From Polyangiaceae bacterium (GTDB taxonomy: Bacteria; Myxococcota_A; Polyangia; Polyangiales; Polyangiaceae): 64,000 nucleotides of DNA. The translations under genes were made by a program, and so were the position numbers. The notes under the pieces were generated by a model. That model was given only the letters and a program-made list of their open reading frames with translations. It searched no databases and had not been told where the DNA came from. Shown here piece after piece: positions 7,598 to 15,920 of this stretch (position 1 is its first letter; the number at the start of each line of letters is the position of its first letter). The stretch spans positions 164,094-228,093 of the forward strand of contig JAICTZ010000009.1 of the NCBI GenBank assembly GCA_025936115.1, in the 5' to 3' direction.

Positions 7598-9571
7598 ATC
7601 ATCACCCCGCACGGTAGGTCCGCGTCCCGCACCCCGAGCCTGCTCTTCGCAGCAGCGCTCGCCGTCGCGCGCCCGGCCAGCGCAGAGCCGGCGCCGTCCC
7701 TCGACCTGCGCGGCTTCGAGGCCACGACGCACCCCGAAGGTCTCACGCGTGTCGAACCGACCTCGACGCCCGCACGCGGGGACTGGAACGTGGGCGCCTT
7801 CGCGTCGTACGCCTATCGCCCCGTCGTCGTCCCCGACGGGGCCGCGTCGCCCGGTTGGGTCGCCGTCAGGAACCAGGTCGCCTTCGATTTGGTCTCTAGC
7901 GTCGGGCTCATGGACCGGCTCTCGCTCGGCATGGCGCTGCCGGTGATCGCATTTCAAAACGGCGAGCAGCCCCCGGCAGTCACCGGCACCTCGAAACCAC
8001 CCGAGACCGCGGTCGGTAACCTCTCCGTCGACGGCCGCTTCACCATCCTCGAGCAGGGGTCGCTCGGAGGGCTCGGGCTCGCGGCGACCGTCCGTGTAGC
8101 CGTGCCGACGGGCGCACGCCACGCGTACATCGCCGAGGATCAGGCGCGCACGGAGTTTCGGCTGCTGGGTGAGCTCGGCGTGCTCGGCTCGTCGCTCCGC
8201 TTCACGGTGGGCGGCCGCATCCGTCCCGAACCCGAAACCTTCGCCGGGGAGCGCTTCGGTAGCGATTTGCCGTGGGGGCTCGGCATCGTCGTGAAACCGC
8301 AGGCGTTCGGGATCGATCGCGAGGGGGCGTATCTTTTCGTCGTCGAAGGGCACGGCGCGATCGCGCTCACGCCCGAGTTCGGTGCGAAAGAGCAGACGCC
8401 CGCGGCGCTACGCTTCGCCGCGCGGCGAGCGTTCGGCGACACGCACCTCATGCTCGGCGTGGAGGCGCCGCTCGACCATGCGTACGGCGTGCCGCGCGCG
8501 CGCGCCATCGCCGGCTTCGGCTGGGCACCGCGCGTGCGCGACGCCGACGGCGACGGCATCGACGACAAGCTCGATCAATGCCCCGAGCTCGCCGAGGACC
8601 GCGACGGCTTCGAGGACAACGACGGCTGCCCGGATTTCGACAACGACGGCGACGGCGTCCCCGACAGCGACGACAAATGTCCGGCCGCGCTCGAGGACTC
8701 CGACGGCTTCCAGGACGAAGACGGCTGCCCCGAGCCGGACAACGACCAGGACGGCATCCTCGACGCGGAGGACGCTTGCCCAGTCGAGGCGGGCGTCAAA
8801 GACCAGGATCCGAAGCTCAACGGCTGCCCCTTCCGCGATCAGGACGGCGACGGCATCGTCGATGCGCGCGATCGCTGCCCCCGCCGCGCGGAGGATCGCG
8901 ACGGCTTCCAGGACGAGGACGGCTGCCCCGATCCGGACAACGATCGTGACCGCGTGCGCGACGACGAGGACAGCTGCCCGAACGTGCCGGGCGCGCGGCG
9001 GTCCGATCCGGCGCTCAATGGCTGCCCGAGCCCGGACCGGGACGGCGACACCTTCGACGACACGGTTGACCAGTGCCCCGACGCGCCCGAGTCGTTCGAC
9101 GGCGTGAGCGACGAGGACGGCTGCCCGGAGGTCGCCGATGAAGCGAAGCCGCGACCGGCGCTCGTCTCGATCGTGCCGACGCGCGGGGCGGAGCGGCCGC
9201 GCTTCGCGCTGAAGCTGAAAAACCCCGTGCTCTTGACGCCGGACGGCGCGCTCGCGTCGAAATCCGAGTCCACGCTGCGGGGCCTGGCAAGCTTGCTCAA
9301 TGCCGAACCCGAGCTCGTGCTGATGGTGGCCGTGCGACCCACTGGCGCCAAGCCGGAGGCGGAGCGCGCGGCGGTCACGCGTGCGTTCACGCTCGTGGAC
9401 GCCTTACGGGCGTACACGCACCGGGACGAAGTAGCCGAGATGATTGGCTGGAAGTCGCTCCAAAAGGCCCCCGGTTCGACGCTGCCGTCGGGGCTTGGAT
9501 TTTTGGTGCTCGCGCCGGTCGCGCCCCCGCTCACACCGGCACCCCCAGCTGCGCCGCGGGAGCCCCGATGA
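7598..9571 (+). CDS. secreted/outer-membrane protein with thrombospondin type 3 (calcium-binding) repeats
   Basis: The first standard start is GTG 7790 (593 residues). The frame stays open upstream and encodes a signal peptide (about 7622-7684: basic n-region, [10 protein letters not shown] core, PASA cleavage) behind a good ribosome binding site, so the true N terminus is probably near ATC 7598 or 7601. The N-terminal 250 residues look like a beta-barrel or transporter-like domain. Next come at least six Asp-rich repeats ([33 protein letters not shown] and similar), which bind calcium in thrombospondin. The C-terminal 140 residues are a mixed alpha/beta region, possibly a diverged OmpA-like domain. 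The next gene overlaps by four bases. Confidence 0.85.
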   Translation: MITPHGRSASRTPSLLFAAALAVARPASAEPAPSLDLRGFEATTHPEGLTRVEPTSTPARGDWNVGAFASYAYRPVVVPDGAASPGWVAVRNQVAFDLVSSVGLMDRLSLGMALPVIAFQNGEQPPAVTGTSKPPETAVGNLSVDGRFTILEQGSLGGLGLAATVRVAVPTGARHAYIAEDQARTEFRLLGELGVLGSSLRFTVGGRIRPEPETFAGERFGSDLPWGLGIVVKPQAFGIDREGAYLFVVEGHGAIALTPEFGAKEQTPAALRFAARRAFGDTHLMLGVEAPLDHAYGVPRARAIAGFGWAPRVRDADGDGIDDKLDQCPELAEDRDGFEDNDGCPDFDNDGDGVPDSDDKCPAALEDSDGFQDEDGCPEPDNDQDGILDAEDACPVEAGVKDQDPKLNGCPFRDQDGDGIVDARDRCPRRAEDRDGFQDEDGCPDPDNDRDRVRDDEDSCPNVPGARRSDPALNGCPSPDRDGDTFDDTVDQCPDAPESFDGVSDEDGCPEVADEAKPRPALVSIVPTRGAERPRFALKLKNPVLLTPDGALASKSESTLRGLASLLNAEPELVLMVAVRPTGAKPEAERAAVTRAFTLVDALRAYTHRDEVAEMIGWKSLQKAPGSTLPSGLGFLVLAPVAPPLTPAPPAAPREPR

Positions 9572-11568
9572 AGCGCCTCGCTGCGTCGACGTTCACGCTG
9601 TGCTTGCTGGCGGCGACTGCCAACGGGCAAACACGTGGCACGGCTCCGAAACCCGCCGAACGACACTCACTCCGCGGGCGCTTCGGTGTGGACGCCGTCC
9701 GTCCACTCTTGCGCAGCGACGCGGGCGCCGTGCGCGAGCGCGCCTTCGAACGGCTCGGCACGCTCGGCACTCCCCGCGCGCTCGAGCTCCTCGCGCGCGC
9801 TCTCGATACCGACGGTGCTGCCCGCGACGCGCACGAGCGACTCGCGGTCGTGCGCGCGCTCGCTCCGCACGCCGCCGATCCGACGGCCTCGGACGCGCTC
9901 ATTCGGGCGCTCGGCGGCGTCGAAGGCCACGTCGATGAGCGGTCGCTGCTCGTCGAAAGCACGGCTGCGCTCGCGCTCGCCGCCTCACGCGACCCGCGCG
10001 CGCTCGCGGCGCTCGCCCGCGCGCTCCGGCGACCCGGCCGCGTCTCGGAGCACGCCCGGATCGCGCTCGACGCTCATCCCCCTGCCGACGCGAGCGTGCT
10101 GCTCCAGGCCGGCGGCATGACCACGCCCGCCCTCGCGCGGTTGCTCGGCGCACTCGGGGACGCGCGAGCGCTCGATCTCGTCGAAAAAATGACGGTCGAC
10201 GGCGATCCGGCCGTCCGAGCCGCCGCCGCGGTCGCGCTCTTTCGCCTCGCGCCCGAGCGCGCCGTTTCGTTCGCGGAGCGCGCTTTCACGAGCGAACCGG
10301 ATCCGAACGTGCGCGGCGAGCTCGCACGCGTCCTGGCCGAACGGAATTCGCCGTTTGCAGCTCGCGCTTTTGCCGACGTCCTCGCTGACCCGCGCTCGCG
10401 GCCGAGCGCGCTCGGGCTCGCGCTCGACGTAGAAAATGCCGGTTTCGGAGCGGTGCTCGCGCACGCGCCGCCCGGCGACGAGCCGGATCGTTTGTTCGCC
10501 GCGCTCGGCCACCAGGGCGGCAAGGAAGCGCTCACGCGACTCGAAAGCGCGCTCGCGAGATCGGCGGACGCCTGGTCCGCGCTGTACGCGCTCGCCTTGA
10601 GCCCGGATACGGGCGCCGACGACGTGCTCGCGCGCGCTCTCGCGCGGCCCGCGCTGCGCCGAGACGCAGTGCGAGCGGCGACGCTGCGCAGGCTAGTGCT
10701 CGACCGTGCCGTGAGCGGAGCCGAAAAGGCGCTCGCCGCGCTCGGGCGCGGCGACGATGCGGATCGCGCCGCAGCCGCGTGGTGCCTCGCCGCGCTCGAG
10801 CCGGAACGCGCCGCTGCCCTGCTCGGTTCGCCGCACGCGGCCGAGGCGCGCGCTGCCGCCCGCGCCGCCGGCACGGAGCTGCTAGCCATCAGCGCGGCAC
10901 AGCGGCTCGCGCGCGAGCCCGATGCGTCCCTCCGCGCCGCGCTCGCCGTTTCGCTCGCCGTGCCCGCGGCCGCCAACGCCGTGCCCACGAGCGTGCTCCT
11001 CGAGCTCGTCGAAAGCCGCGGCGCCGCGAGCTACCTCGCCGCGTACGCGCTCGCCGCGCGCGATTCCGACGCGCTCCGCCCCGAGCTGCGCGAGCTCTTC
11101 GCGAGCGATGACCCGGTCCTACGCGCTCACGTGGCGCTCGGCCTCGGACAGAGTGAAGAGCCGAGCGCCGTCGGGATGCTGGGGGACGCGTATCGCGAGG
11201 ACACGGACGCCGGCGTCCGGCGCGCCATCGTGAGGGCGCTCGCCGTGCGCCGCGAACCAGCTCGCCGCCGGATCCTGGAGTTCGCCGCCGAGCTCGAGCC
11301 GGACGACGACGCTCGCACGCTCGCTCGCGCCGCACTCGACGGCACGCCCGCGCCCGCCACTTCACACCACGACACGGCGTGGTTGCGCTTGCGCGCTGCG
11401 AGCGAGCCGAGCTTCGCGACGATCACGACGGCCGACGGTTTGGCCCGACCGTTCGCAGCCGATCCGGACGGCGCCGTCACCGTCTTCGGCTTGCCGGCGG
11501 GCGACATCGAGCTCACCCTCGGGGTCGCGGCCCCGGGCCGCGTGCCACGATCACCAGGAAAGCCATGA
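9568..11568 (+). CDS. secreted HEAT-repeat protein
   Basis: This 666-residue protein begins with a signal peptide ([20 protein letters not shown]). The rest is Ala/Leu/Arg/Asp-rich helical repeats of 30-35 residues, for example DAGAVRERAFERLGTLGTPR and DGDPAVRAAAAVALFRLAP, as in HEAT/PBS lyase-type scaffolds. Its last 60 residues switch to a beta-like segment (FATITTADGLARPF, GAVTVFGLPAGDIELTLG). HEAT solenoids bind partner proteins, and the coupling to the thrombospondin-repeat gene (ATGA overlap) and to the following GNAT gene suggests they act together. The partner is unknown. Confidence 0.8.
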   Translation: MKRLAASTFTLCLLAATANGQTRGTAPKPAERHSLRGRFGVDAVRPLLRSDAGAVRERAFERLGTLGTPRALELLARALDTDGAARDAHERLAVVRALAPHAADPTASDALIRALGGVEGHVDERSLLVESTAALALAASRDPRALAALARALRRPGRVSEHARIALDAHPPADASVLLQAGGMTTPALARLLGALGDARALDLVEKMTVDGDPAVRAAAAVALFRLAPERAVSFAERAFTSEPDPNVRGELARVLAERNSPFAARAFADVLADPRSRPSALGLALDVENAGFGAVLAHAPPGDEPDRLFAALGHQGGKEALTRLESALARSADAWSALYALALSPDTGADDVLARALARPALRRDAVRAATLRRLVLDRAVSGAEKALAALGRGDDADRAAAAWCLAALEPERAAALLGSPHAAEARAAARAAGTELLAISAAQRLAREPDASLRAALAVSLAVPAAANAVPTSVLLELVESRGAASYLAAYALAARDSDALRPELRELFASDDPVLRAHVALGLGQSEEPSAVGMLGDAYREDTDAGVRRAIVRALAVRREPARRRILEFAAELEPDDDARTLARAALDGTPAPATSHHDTAWLRLRAASEPSFATITTADGLARPFAADPDGAVTVFGLPAGDIELTLGVAAPGRVPRSPGKP

Positions 11569-12053
11569 GCGAAATCGACGTGCGCCGCGCACTTTCGAGC
11601 GACATCCCCGGCGCCGCCGAGCTGGCGGGGCGCCTTGCACGCCTGCATCACGATACCGACCCTGGCCGCTTCTTTTTGCCCGAGCGCGTCGTCGAAGGGT
11701 ACACGTGGTGGTTCGAGCGCGTGCTCAAGGCTCCCGAGGCGGTGCTGCTCGTCGCGAAAGTCGAAGGAGCACTTGCCGGTTACGCTTATGGCGCTCTCGA
11801 GGAGCGCGACTGGAATCTCTTGCTCGACGCGCACGGGGCGATCCACGATGTGTACGTCGCCGATGATCACCGGCGTCAGGGCATCGGCGACGCACTAATC
11901 AAGGCCGTCGTCGGCGAGCTCGAAGCTCTTGGCGCCGAACGGATCGTGCTCTCGACCATGCCGACCAATCTGCCGGCCCAGCGCCTGTTCGGGCGTTTTG
12001 GCTTTCGCGTCACCTTCCTCGAGATGACCCGCAACCGCCCCGCTCCCGCGTGA
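11565..12053 (+). CDS. GNAT family N-acetyltransferase
   Basis: This is a 162-residue acetyl-CoA-dependent acetyltransferase. The acetyl-CoA pyrophosphate loop is DDHRRQGIGDALI, followed by the motif B region LSTMPTNLPAQRLFGRFGF, and DVYVADDHR supplies the beta4 strand. ATG 11565 overlaps the stop of the HEAT gene by four bases, so translation is probably coupled; the frame open further upstream lies inside that gene. The substrate cannot be predicted; small molecules, peptides and N termini are all possible. Confidence 0.88.
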   Translation: MSEIDVRRALSSDIPGAAELAGRLARLHHDTDPGRFFLPERVVEGYTWWFERVLKAPEAVLLVAKVEGALAGYAYGALEERDWNLLLDAHGAIHDVYVADDHRRQGIGDALIKAVVGELEALGAERIVLSTMPTNLPAQRLFGRFGFRVTFLEMTRNRPAPA

Positions 12054-12162
12054 CGGCAGCCGTCCGGCATACGGCAGCCTCGAATCTGTCGCGGCTCGTG
12101 CGTCACTTCACGCGCGGGCTTGCGCCACGGCGGGCCGGATGGGAGAAGTCTTCGGGTCCGGC

Positions 12163-12435
12163 ATGAGCACGCGCAAAAAGCAGTCGCCCGCTGGCGACGA
12201 CGGGCAAACTCGCGAAGCACCGTTCGAGGCGTCGCTCGAGCGGCTCACGGACATCGTCGACCGCCTCGAAAACGGCGAGCTCGGGCTCGAGGAGTCGCTC
12301 GCGCTGTTCGAAGAAGGCGTTCGCCTGGCCCGTCATGCGCAGGAACGGCTCGATGCCGCCGAAAAGCGCGTCGAAGAGCTCATTGCGGTCGATCAGGACG
12401 GCGAGCCCGTGAGTCGCGAGCTCGAGCCCGAATAG
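12163..12435 (+). CDS. xseB: exodeoxyribonuclease VII small subunit
   Basis: XseB pairs with XseA to degrade single-stranded DNA in both directions. The 90-residue form begins at ATG 12163 (MSTRKKQ), which matches family starts better than ATG 12139. The signature is FEASLERLTDIVDRLENG followed by LGLEESLALFEEGVRLARH and a C-terminal coiled helix. The xseA partner is not in this window. The molybdopterin-domain gene starts two bases after the stop, so they are probably one operon. Confidence 0.93.
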   Translation: MSTRKKQSPAGDDGQTREAPFEASLERLTDIVDRLENGELGLEESLALFEEGVRLARHAQERLDAAEKRVEELIAVDQDGEPVSRELEPE

Positions 12436-12437
12436 GC

Positions 12438-13181
12438 ATGCAACGCGTCGTGGCAGATAGAGCGGCCGCGCTCATCGTCGGCAACGAGCTCTTGAGCGGC
12501 AAGGTCGCCGAGGCGAACTTGGTCGAGCTTGCCCGCACGTTGCGACCGCTCGGCATCAGCCTGGCGCGCGTGAGCATCTTACCCGACGAGCTCGAGGTGC
12601 TCACGAGCGAGCTCGAACGTCTCACACGCGAGTACCCGCTCGTCTTCACGAGCGGCGGCGTCGGTCCCACGCACGACGACATCACCATCGACGCCGTAGC
12701 GGCGGCGTTCGGCGTCGCGCCCGTGGAGGATCCGACCCTCGCCGCGCTGATCCGGCGCGCCTACGGCGAACGCTGCACGCCGGCGCACCTGCGCATGGCG
12801 CTCGTTCCCGCCGGCGCCGAGCTCGCGGCCTCACCCGACGGCGCTTGGCCGACACCAGTCTTCCGGAACGTCTGGATGCTCCCGGGCGTCCCCGAGGTAT
12901 TTCGTGAAAAACTCGGAACGGTTCGGGCCTGGGTGAGCGGGCCGTCGCCTTTCGTCTCGCTCGCCGTGTACACGAAGGTCGATGAGCCGTCGCTCAAAGT
13001 GCTCATCGACGCCGTCGTCGAGCGCCATCCGGACGTCGAAGTCGGCTCCTATCCGCGCTGGTTCGAGCCGAGCTACAAGACGAAAGTCACGTTCGACGCG
13101 CGCGACCGCGCGGCGGTCGAACGCGCCACGCGCGACTTCGTCGAACATTTGCCGGACGGCGCGCTACTACGCGTGGAGTAA
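12438..13181 (+). CDS. molybdopterin-binding domain protein (CinA N-terminal/MoaB-Mog type)
   Basis: This 247-residue protein has the MPT-binding fold: AALIVGNELLSGKVAEAN near the start, FTSGGVGPTHDDIT (about 69-82), and MLPGVPEVF. It lacks the C-terminal deamidase domain of full-length CinA, so it is a COG1058-only protein. Some relatives hydrolyse ADP-ribose or nicotinamide nucleotides, so that activity is possible but not shown. It follows xseB directly. Confidence 0.88.
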   Translation: MQRVVADRAAALIVGNELLSGKVAEANLVELARTLRPLGISLARVSILPDELEVLTSELERLTREYPLVFTSGGVGPTHDDITIDAVAAAFGVAPVEDPTLAALIRRAYGERCTPAHLRMALVPAGAELAASPDGAWPTPVFRNVWMLPGVPEVFREKLGTVRAWVSGPSPFVSLAVYTKVDEPSLKVLIDAVVERHPDVEVGSYPRWFEPSYKTKVTFDARDRAAVERATRDFVEHLPDGALLRVE

Positions 13182-13197
13182 CCCGGCGCGCCCGAGC

Positions 13198-14049
13198 TCA
13201 TTCGAGCTCGAGCGCCGTGAAGAACCCCGCCGCGACCCAGGCTCCGAACCACGCCGGCAAATTCGCCTGCGCGCCGGCGAGCTCGTCGGGCGCGAGCCTG
13301 CGCTCGAGCTCACCGAGGGCGGCGCCGAGCGTCTTGCCCGCCAGCAGATCTCCGAGCAAGCCGCGCATGACCGGCTCGAGCTCGAGCCGATACACGACGA
13401 GGCCCACGCGATGCACGACGAGCGAGCTCGGCGCGGGCGCGGGCAGTTTCGGTTCGAGCTCGTCGCGAAAGGCTTGATAGAAGGCGTTGACCGGATACGC
13501 CGCGTCGAGCAGCTCGAGCGCGGGTTTCGGTACGAAGCGCACGCGTGGCCAAGCGTCGGGCGGCATCTCGGCGAGCGCGTTCGAGGCGAGGGCGGCGCCC
13601 GTCTCTCTGTGAATCACCTCGACGAGTGCCCACTCGAGCCGCGCGAGCTCGACGGCGAACGGCAACCACGACTCGCGCCGCGTCCGAAGATACGCGGCGA
13701 AATCGGCCCCGTAAGCGTTCAAGCTCGGCGAGCGCGACGGGTGCGTGCGGATGTAGTCACGCGCTATGTCCTCGAAGGCGTCGGCGCCGAGCGCGTGGCT
13801 CACCGCCGGATAATCGTCGCGCAGGCATTCGACGAGACGCGCGAAATAGCCGTCATTGTAGATGCCGAGCCGCTCGAGCGCCGACAAGCGCGGACCGGGG
13901 GTGACCACGTTTTCGAGCTCGGCGAGCGTACCGGCGCCGTAGAGCGCACTCGCGCGCTCCACGCCTCGGGCCGCGCCGTCCGGTTCCGTGCTCACGGCGA
14001 CGAGCCAATGCTGGAGCAGCTCGAGCGAGGTGGCAGCTTCACGCGTCAA
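13198..14049 (-). CDS. DUF2063 (BufC/HvfC-type) partner of a DUF692 RiPP enzyme
   Basis: The 283-residue frame starts at TTG 14049, overlapping the stop of the DUF692 gene by four bases; no ATG or GTG fits nearby. The N-terminal about 100 residues match the DUF2063 domain pattern (LLQHWLVAV, RLGIYNDGYFARLVECLRDDYPAV, ARDYIRTHPSRSPSLNAYGADF). In bufferin/HvfA-type systems this protein is the partner of the multinuclear iron enzyme and helps bind the precursor. Its C-terminal half is less conserved. As in known clusters it follows the DUF692 gene. The TTG start is inference from the operon overlap. Confidence 0.88.
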   Translation of the reverse strand: MTREAATSLELLQHWLVAVSTEPDGAARGVERASALYGAGTLAELENVVTPGPRLSALERLGIYNDGYFARLVECLRDDYPAVSHALGADAFEDIARDYIRTHPSRSPSLNAYGADFAAYLRTRRESWLPFAVELARLEWALVEVIHRETGAALASNALAEMPPDAWPRVRFVPKPALELLDAAYPVNAFYQAFRDELEPKLPAPAPSSLVVHRVGLVVYRLELEPVMRGLLGDLLAGKTLGAALGELERRLAPDELAGAQANLPAWFGAWVAAGFFTALELE

Positions 14050-14924
14050 GAGCCCGGTGCCTCCCCGACGCCGAGCGCGCGCTCGGCGCGCCGTGCGTCG
14101 GCGTGAACTACGTCGAACGGCGGGATGTCGGCGTCCCACTCGAGCAGCACCGACGCGTCGGCGCCGAGCTCGCGCGCGCGAGCGTAGAGCTGCCAGACGG
14201 CGTCCGGCACCGGACCGATGTGCGTATCGATGGCGTGCGTGCCGTGGTCGGTGTGGCCGGCGACGTGGATCTGGACCACGCGCTCCATCGGAATCGCGGC
14301 CAGGTACGTCTCGGGCTCGAAGCCGTGGTTCTTTGCGCTCACGAGCACGTTGTTCACGTCGAGCAAGAGGCCGATATCGGCTTCTTCGGCGAGCGCCGCC
14401 ATGAACTCCCATTCGTGGAGCGTCGCGCCGCTGAACTCGACGTACGTCGAGGGATTTTCGAGCACGAGCCGCGCGCCGAGCAGCTCCGAAACCACACGCG
14501 CACGCTCGGCGACGTGACGGAGCGCTTCCTCCGTGAGCGGTAGCGGCAACAAATCGTGCGTGTTTCGCCCGGCGACGCCCGTGAAGCAGACGTGGTCGGA
14601 TACCCAGCGCGCGCCCACGCGATCACGCAGCGCTTTGAGCTCCCGGATGTACTCGCGGTCGAGCGGCTCGACCGAGCCGAGATTCAAGGACACGCCGTGC
14701 AGCGCAACCGGATACCGCTCTGCGACGCGGTCGAGGATCTCGAGCGGACGGCCGCGCGTGTGAAGATAATTGTCGCTCAAGACCTCGAACCAAGCGACCT
14801 CGGGTGACTGCTCGAGGATGTGCGTGTAGTGCGCGGTGCGAAGGCCGACGCCGACGCCGAGATTCGGTAGTCCGAACCTCGGCGCCGGCAGAGTGCCGCG
14901 CTGGGACTCAACCCTTGCAGCCAC
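14046..14924 (-). CDS. DUF692 multinuclear non-heme iron oxidative enzyme (MNIO; BufB/MbnB/TglH-like)
   Basis: This is a 292-residue TIM-barrel-type enzyme starting at GTG 14924, overlapping the precursor gene by 17 bases. Family motifs run in order: GLPNLGVGVGLR, HGVSLNLGS, WVSDHVCFT, LENPSTY, LLLDVNNV, IHVAGH and LLEWDADIPPFD, supplying the His/Asp/Glu/Asn ligands of the iron cluster. MNIOs modify cysteines in RiPP precursors, for example to thiooxazoles or oxazolone-thioamides. In bufferins this generates copper-binding peptides. The placement directly after a Cys-rich precursor and before DUF2063 supports that role. The chemistry here has not been shown. Confidence 0.93.
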   Translation of the reverse strand: MAARVESQRGTLPAPRFGLPNLGVGVGLRTAHYTHILEQSPEVAWFEVLSDNYLHTRGRPLEILDRVAERYPVALHGVSLNLGSVEPLDREYIRELKALRDRVGARWVSDHVCFTGVAGRNTHDLLPLPLTEEALRHVAERARVVSELLGARLVLENPSTYVEFSGATLHEWEFMAALAEEADIGLLLDVNNVLVSAKNHGFEPETYLAAIPMERVVQIHVAGHTDHGTHAIDTHIGPVPDAVWQLYARARELGADASVLLEWDADIPPFDVVHADARRAERALGVGEAPGS

Positions 14925-15135
14925 CTTGACCCTTGCACGCGTTCTGTCCCTTGCAGACATGCTTGTCGGTCTTGCAACCGCCCTGCCCCTTGCACGCGTT
15001 CTGCCCCTTACAGTCGTGCTTGTCGCCGAGCATCTGGGCGCTCGAGGCACCGAGCTCGCTCGCGCGGAGCTGGTTCTTGGGTTCGGCGCCCGTGACGATT
15101 CCGGAAACGGCGGCTGCAATCAAAATCGAGGTCAT
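14908..15135 (-). CDS. bufferin/HvfA-type Cys-rich RiPP precursor with duplicated core
   Basis: The 75-residue peptide starts at ATG 15135 with ribosome binding site GAAGGAACC. Residues 1-17 look like a signal peptide (ILIAAAVSGIVTGA), as in bufferins. A short leader follows (about 18-37), then two near-identical 19-residue units (38-56 and 57-75), each DKHxCKGQNACKGQGGCK. The six cysteines (42, 48, 54, 61, 67, 73) are spaced six apart within units, with one His before each unit's first Cys. The first Cys-x-Gly motifs and the DUF692/DUF2063 neighbours identify it as a substrate. Which cysteines are modified is unknown. Confidence 0.88.
   Translation of the reverse strand: MTSILIAAAVSGIVTGAEPKNQLRASELGASSAQMLGDKHDCKGQNACKGQGGCKTDKHVCKGQNACKGQGGCKG
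14911..15024 (-). repeat. 57-base tandem duplication encoding the RiPP core
   Basis: Two adjacent 57-base units (14968-15024 and 14911-14967 on the minus strand) encode the two 19-residue core repeats. They differ by only a few, mostly synonymous, bases plus D/V and T/G changes, which suggests a fairly recent unit duplication. Confidence 0.85.
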
Positions 15136-15204
15136 GTTTTGGTTCCTTCTATTTTTGCCTGAGTTTGTCGATACGCGGAGGAGTCGGTAACGAAAGTCGG
15201 ACGT

Positions 15205-15705
15205 TCACGCGTGACCCGCGGAAAGGTCGCCCGCGGCCCGAACGGCGGCCGCCTTTCGACTGCGGCCGAAAATCAGGTGGTCGAGCGACAGCTTGCCGGG
15301 GCCTGCAATCAGCACCCAAAGTAACAAGACAAAATACGTCCACTCGACGAGTCCGAAGAGATCCGGCAAGCCGTGCACTTGTTGGCGCTGCGCCGTGAGG
15401 ATCGCGACCAGCATCGAGATCATGAGCGGCACGGACGCCAGGCGCGAAAACAGCCCGACCAGCAGGAGGCCTCCGCCAATGAGCTCCACGAACGAGACCA
15501 GGTGCGCGTGAAACGCAGGCGCGGGAATGCCGAGCTCGCTGAAGAAGGCCGTCACCTTCGCGAGCGAATGCACCTTGCCCCAGCCGGTGCTCATGAAGAG
15601 CACGCCGAGCGTGACGCGCGCCACGCCTGCCGGGAGGAAATCGACCTTCTCGAGGACGCGCTCGGCACGCTCACGGGCGACGGCGATGAAAGACGCTAGT
15701 TGCAC
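15205..15705 (-). CDS. DoxX family membrane protein
   Basis: This encodes 166 residues with four predicted transmembrane helices. It carries the DoxX motif region around LGVLFMSTGWGKVHSL, FHAHLVSFVELIGGGLLLVGL and FGLVEWTYFVLLL. GTG 15705 has AGGAG six bases upstream. DoxX proteins are quinone- or redox-linked membrane proteins that recur in bufferin/HvfA-type operons. This one opens the operon, 69 bases before the precursor gene, and both are driven by the same candidate promoter. Its exact role in the pathway is unclear. Confidence 0.9.
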   Translation of the reverse strand: MQLASFIAVARERAERVLEKVDFLPAGVARVTLGVLFMSTGWGKVHSLAKVTAFFSELGIPAPAFHAHLVSFVELIGGGLLLVGLFSRLASVPLMISMLVAILTAQRQQVHGLPDLFGLVEWTYFVLLLWVLIAGPGKLSLDHLIFGRSRKAAAVRAAGDLSAGHA

Positions 15706-15724
15706 GGTGGACTCCTGTTCCTGG

Positions 15725-15741
15725 GCTCGCTTTCAGCGAGC
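15725..15741 (-). promoter_or_regulatory. small 5' UTR hairpin before doxX
   Basis: GCTCGC (15725-15730) pairs with GCGAGC (15736-15741) around a five-base loop, 20 bases before the doxX start on the minus strand. It lies between the candidate promoter and the ribosome binding site. Confidence 0.35.
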
Positions 15742-15772
15742 TTCTGACCGAGCTTCCCTGCTGGTCGAACCC

Positions 15773-15804
15773 ACTACGGGGCAGGTCCCGAGTGGTTTCA
15801 TCCC
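15773..15804 (-). promoter_or_regulatory. candidate ECF-type promoter of the RiPP operon
   Basis: On the minus strand GGGATGAAAC (15795-15804) is followed after 16 bases by CGTAGT (15773-15778), a spacing typical of ECF sigma promoters; transcription would begin near 15766, about 60 bases before doxX. Bufferin operons of Caulobacter are controlled by an ECF factor with its NrsF antagonist. The match here is by eye only. Confidence 0.4.
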
Positions 15805-15920
15805 TCATGGGCGTTTTCGAGCGGGGGGGCCTAAAAGCCGGCGATTCCATGCCCCAACCCGGTCGCCGACCGAGCGCCGCGTAACCAGCAGGGCGCGCCA
15901 GCGTACTGCCGGGAAGCGCC

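Noticed and set aside
13194..13209. GAGCTC-ATTC-GAGCTC hairpin at the end of the RiPP operon as a terminator
   Set aside because: Palindromic GAGCTC is very common in this DNA and no T-run follows.
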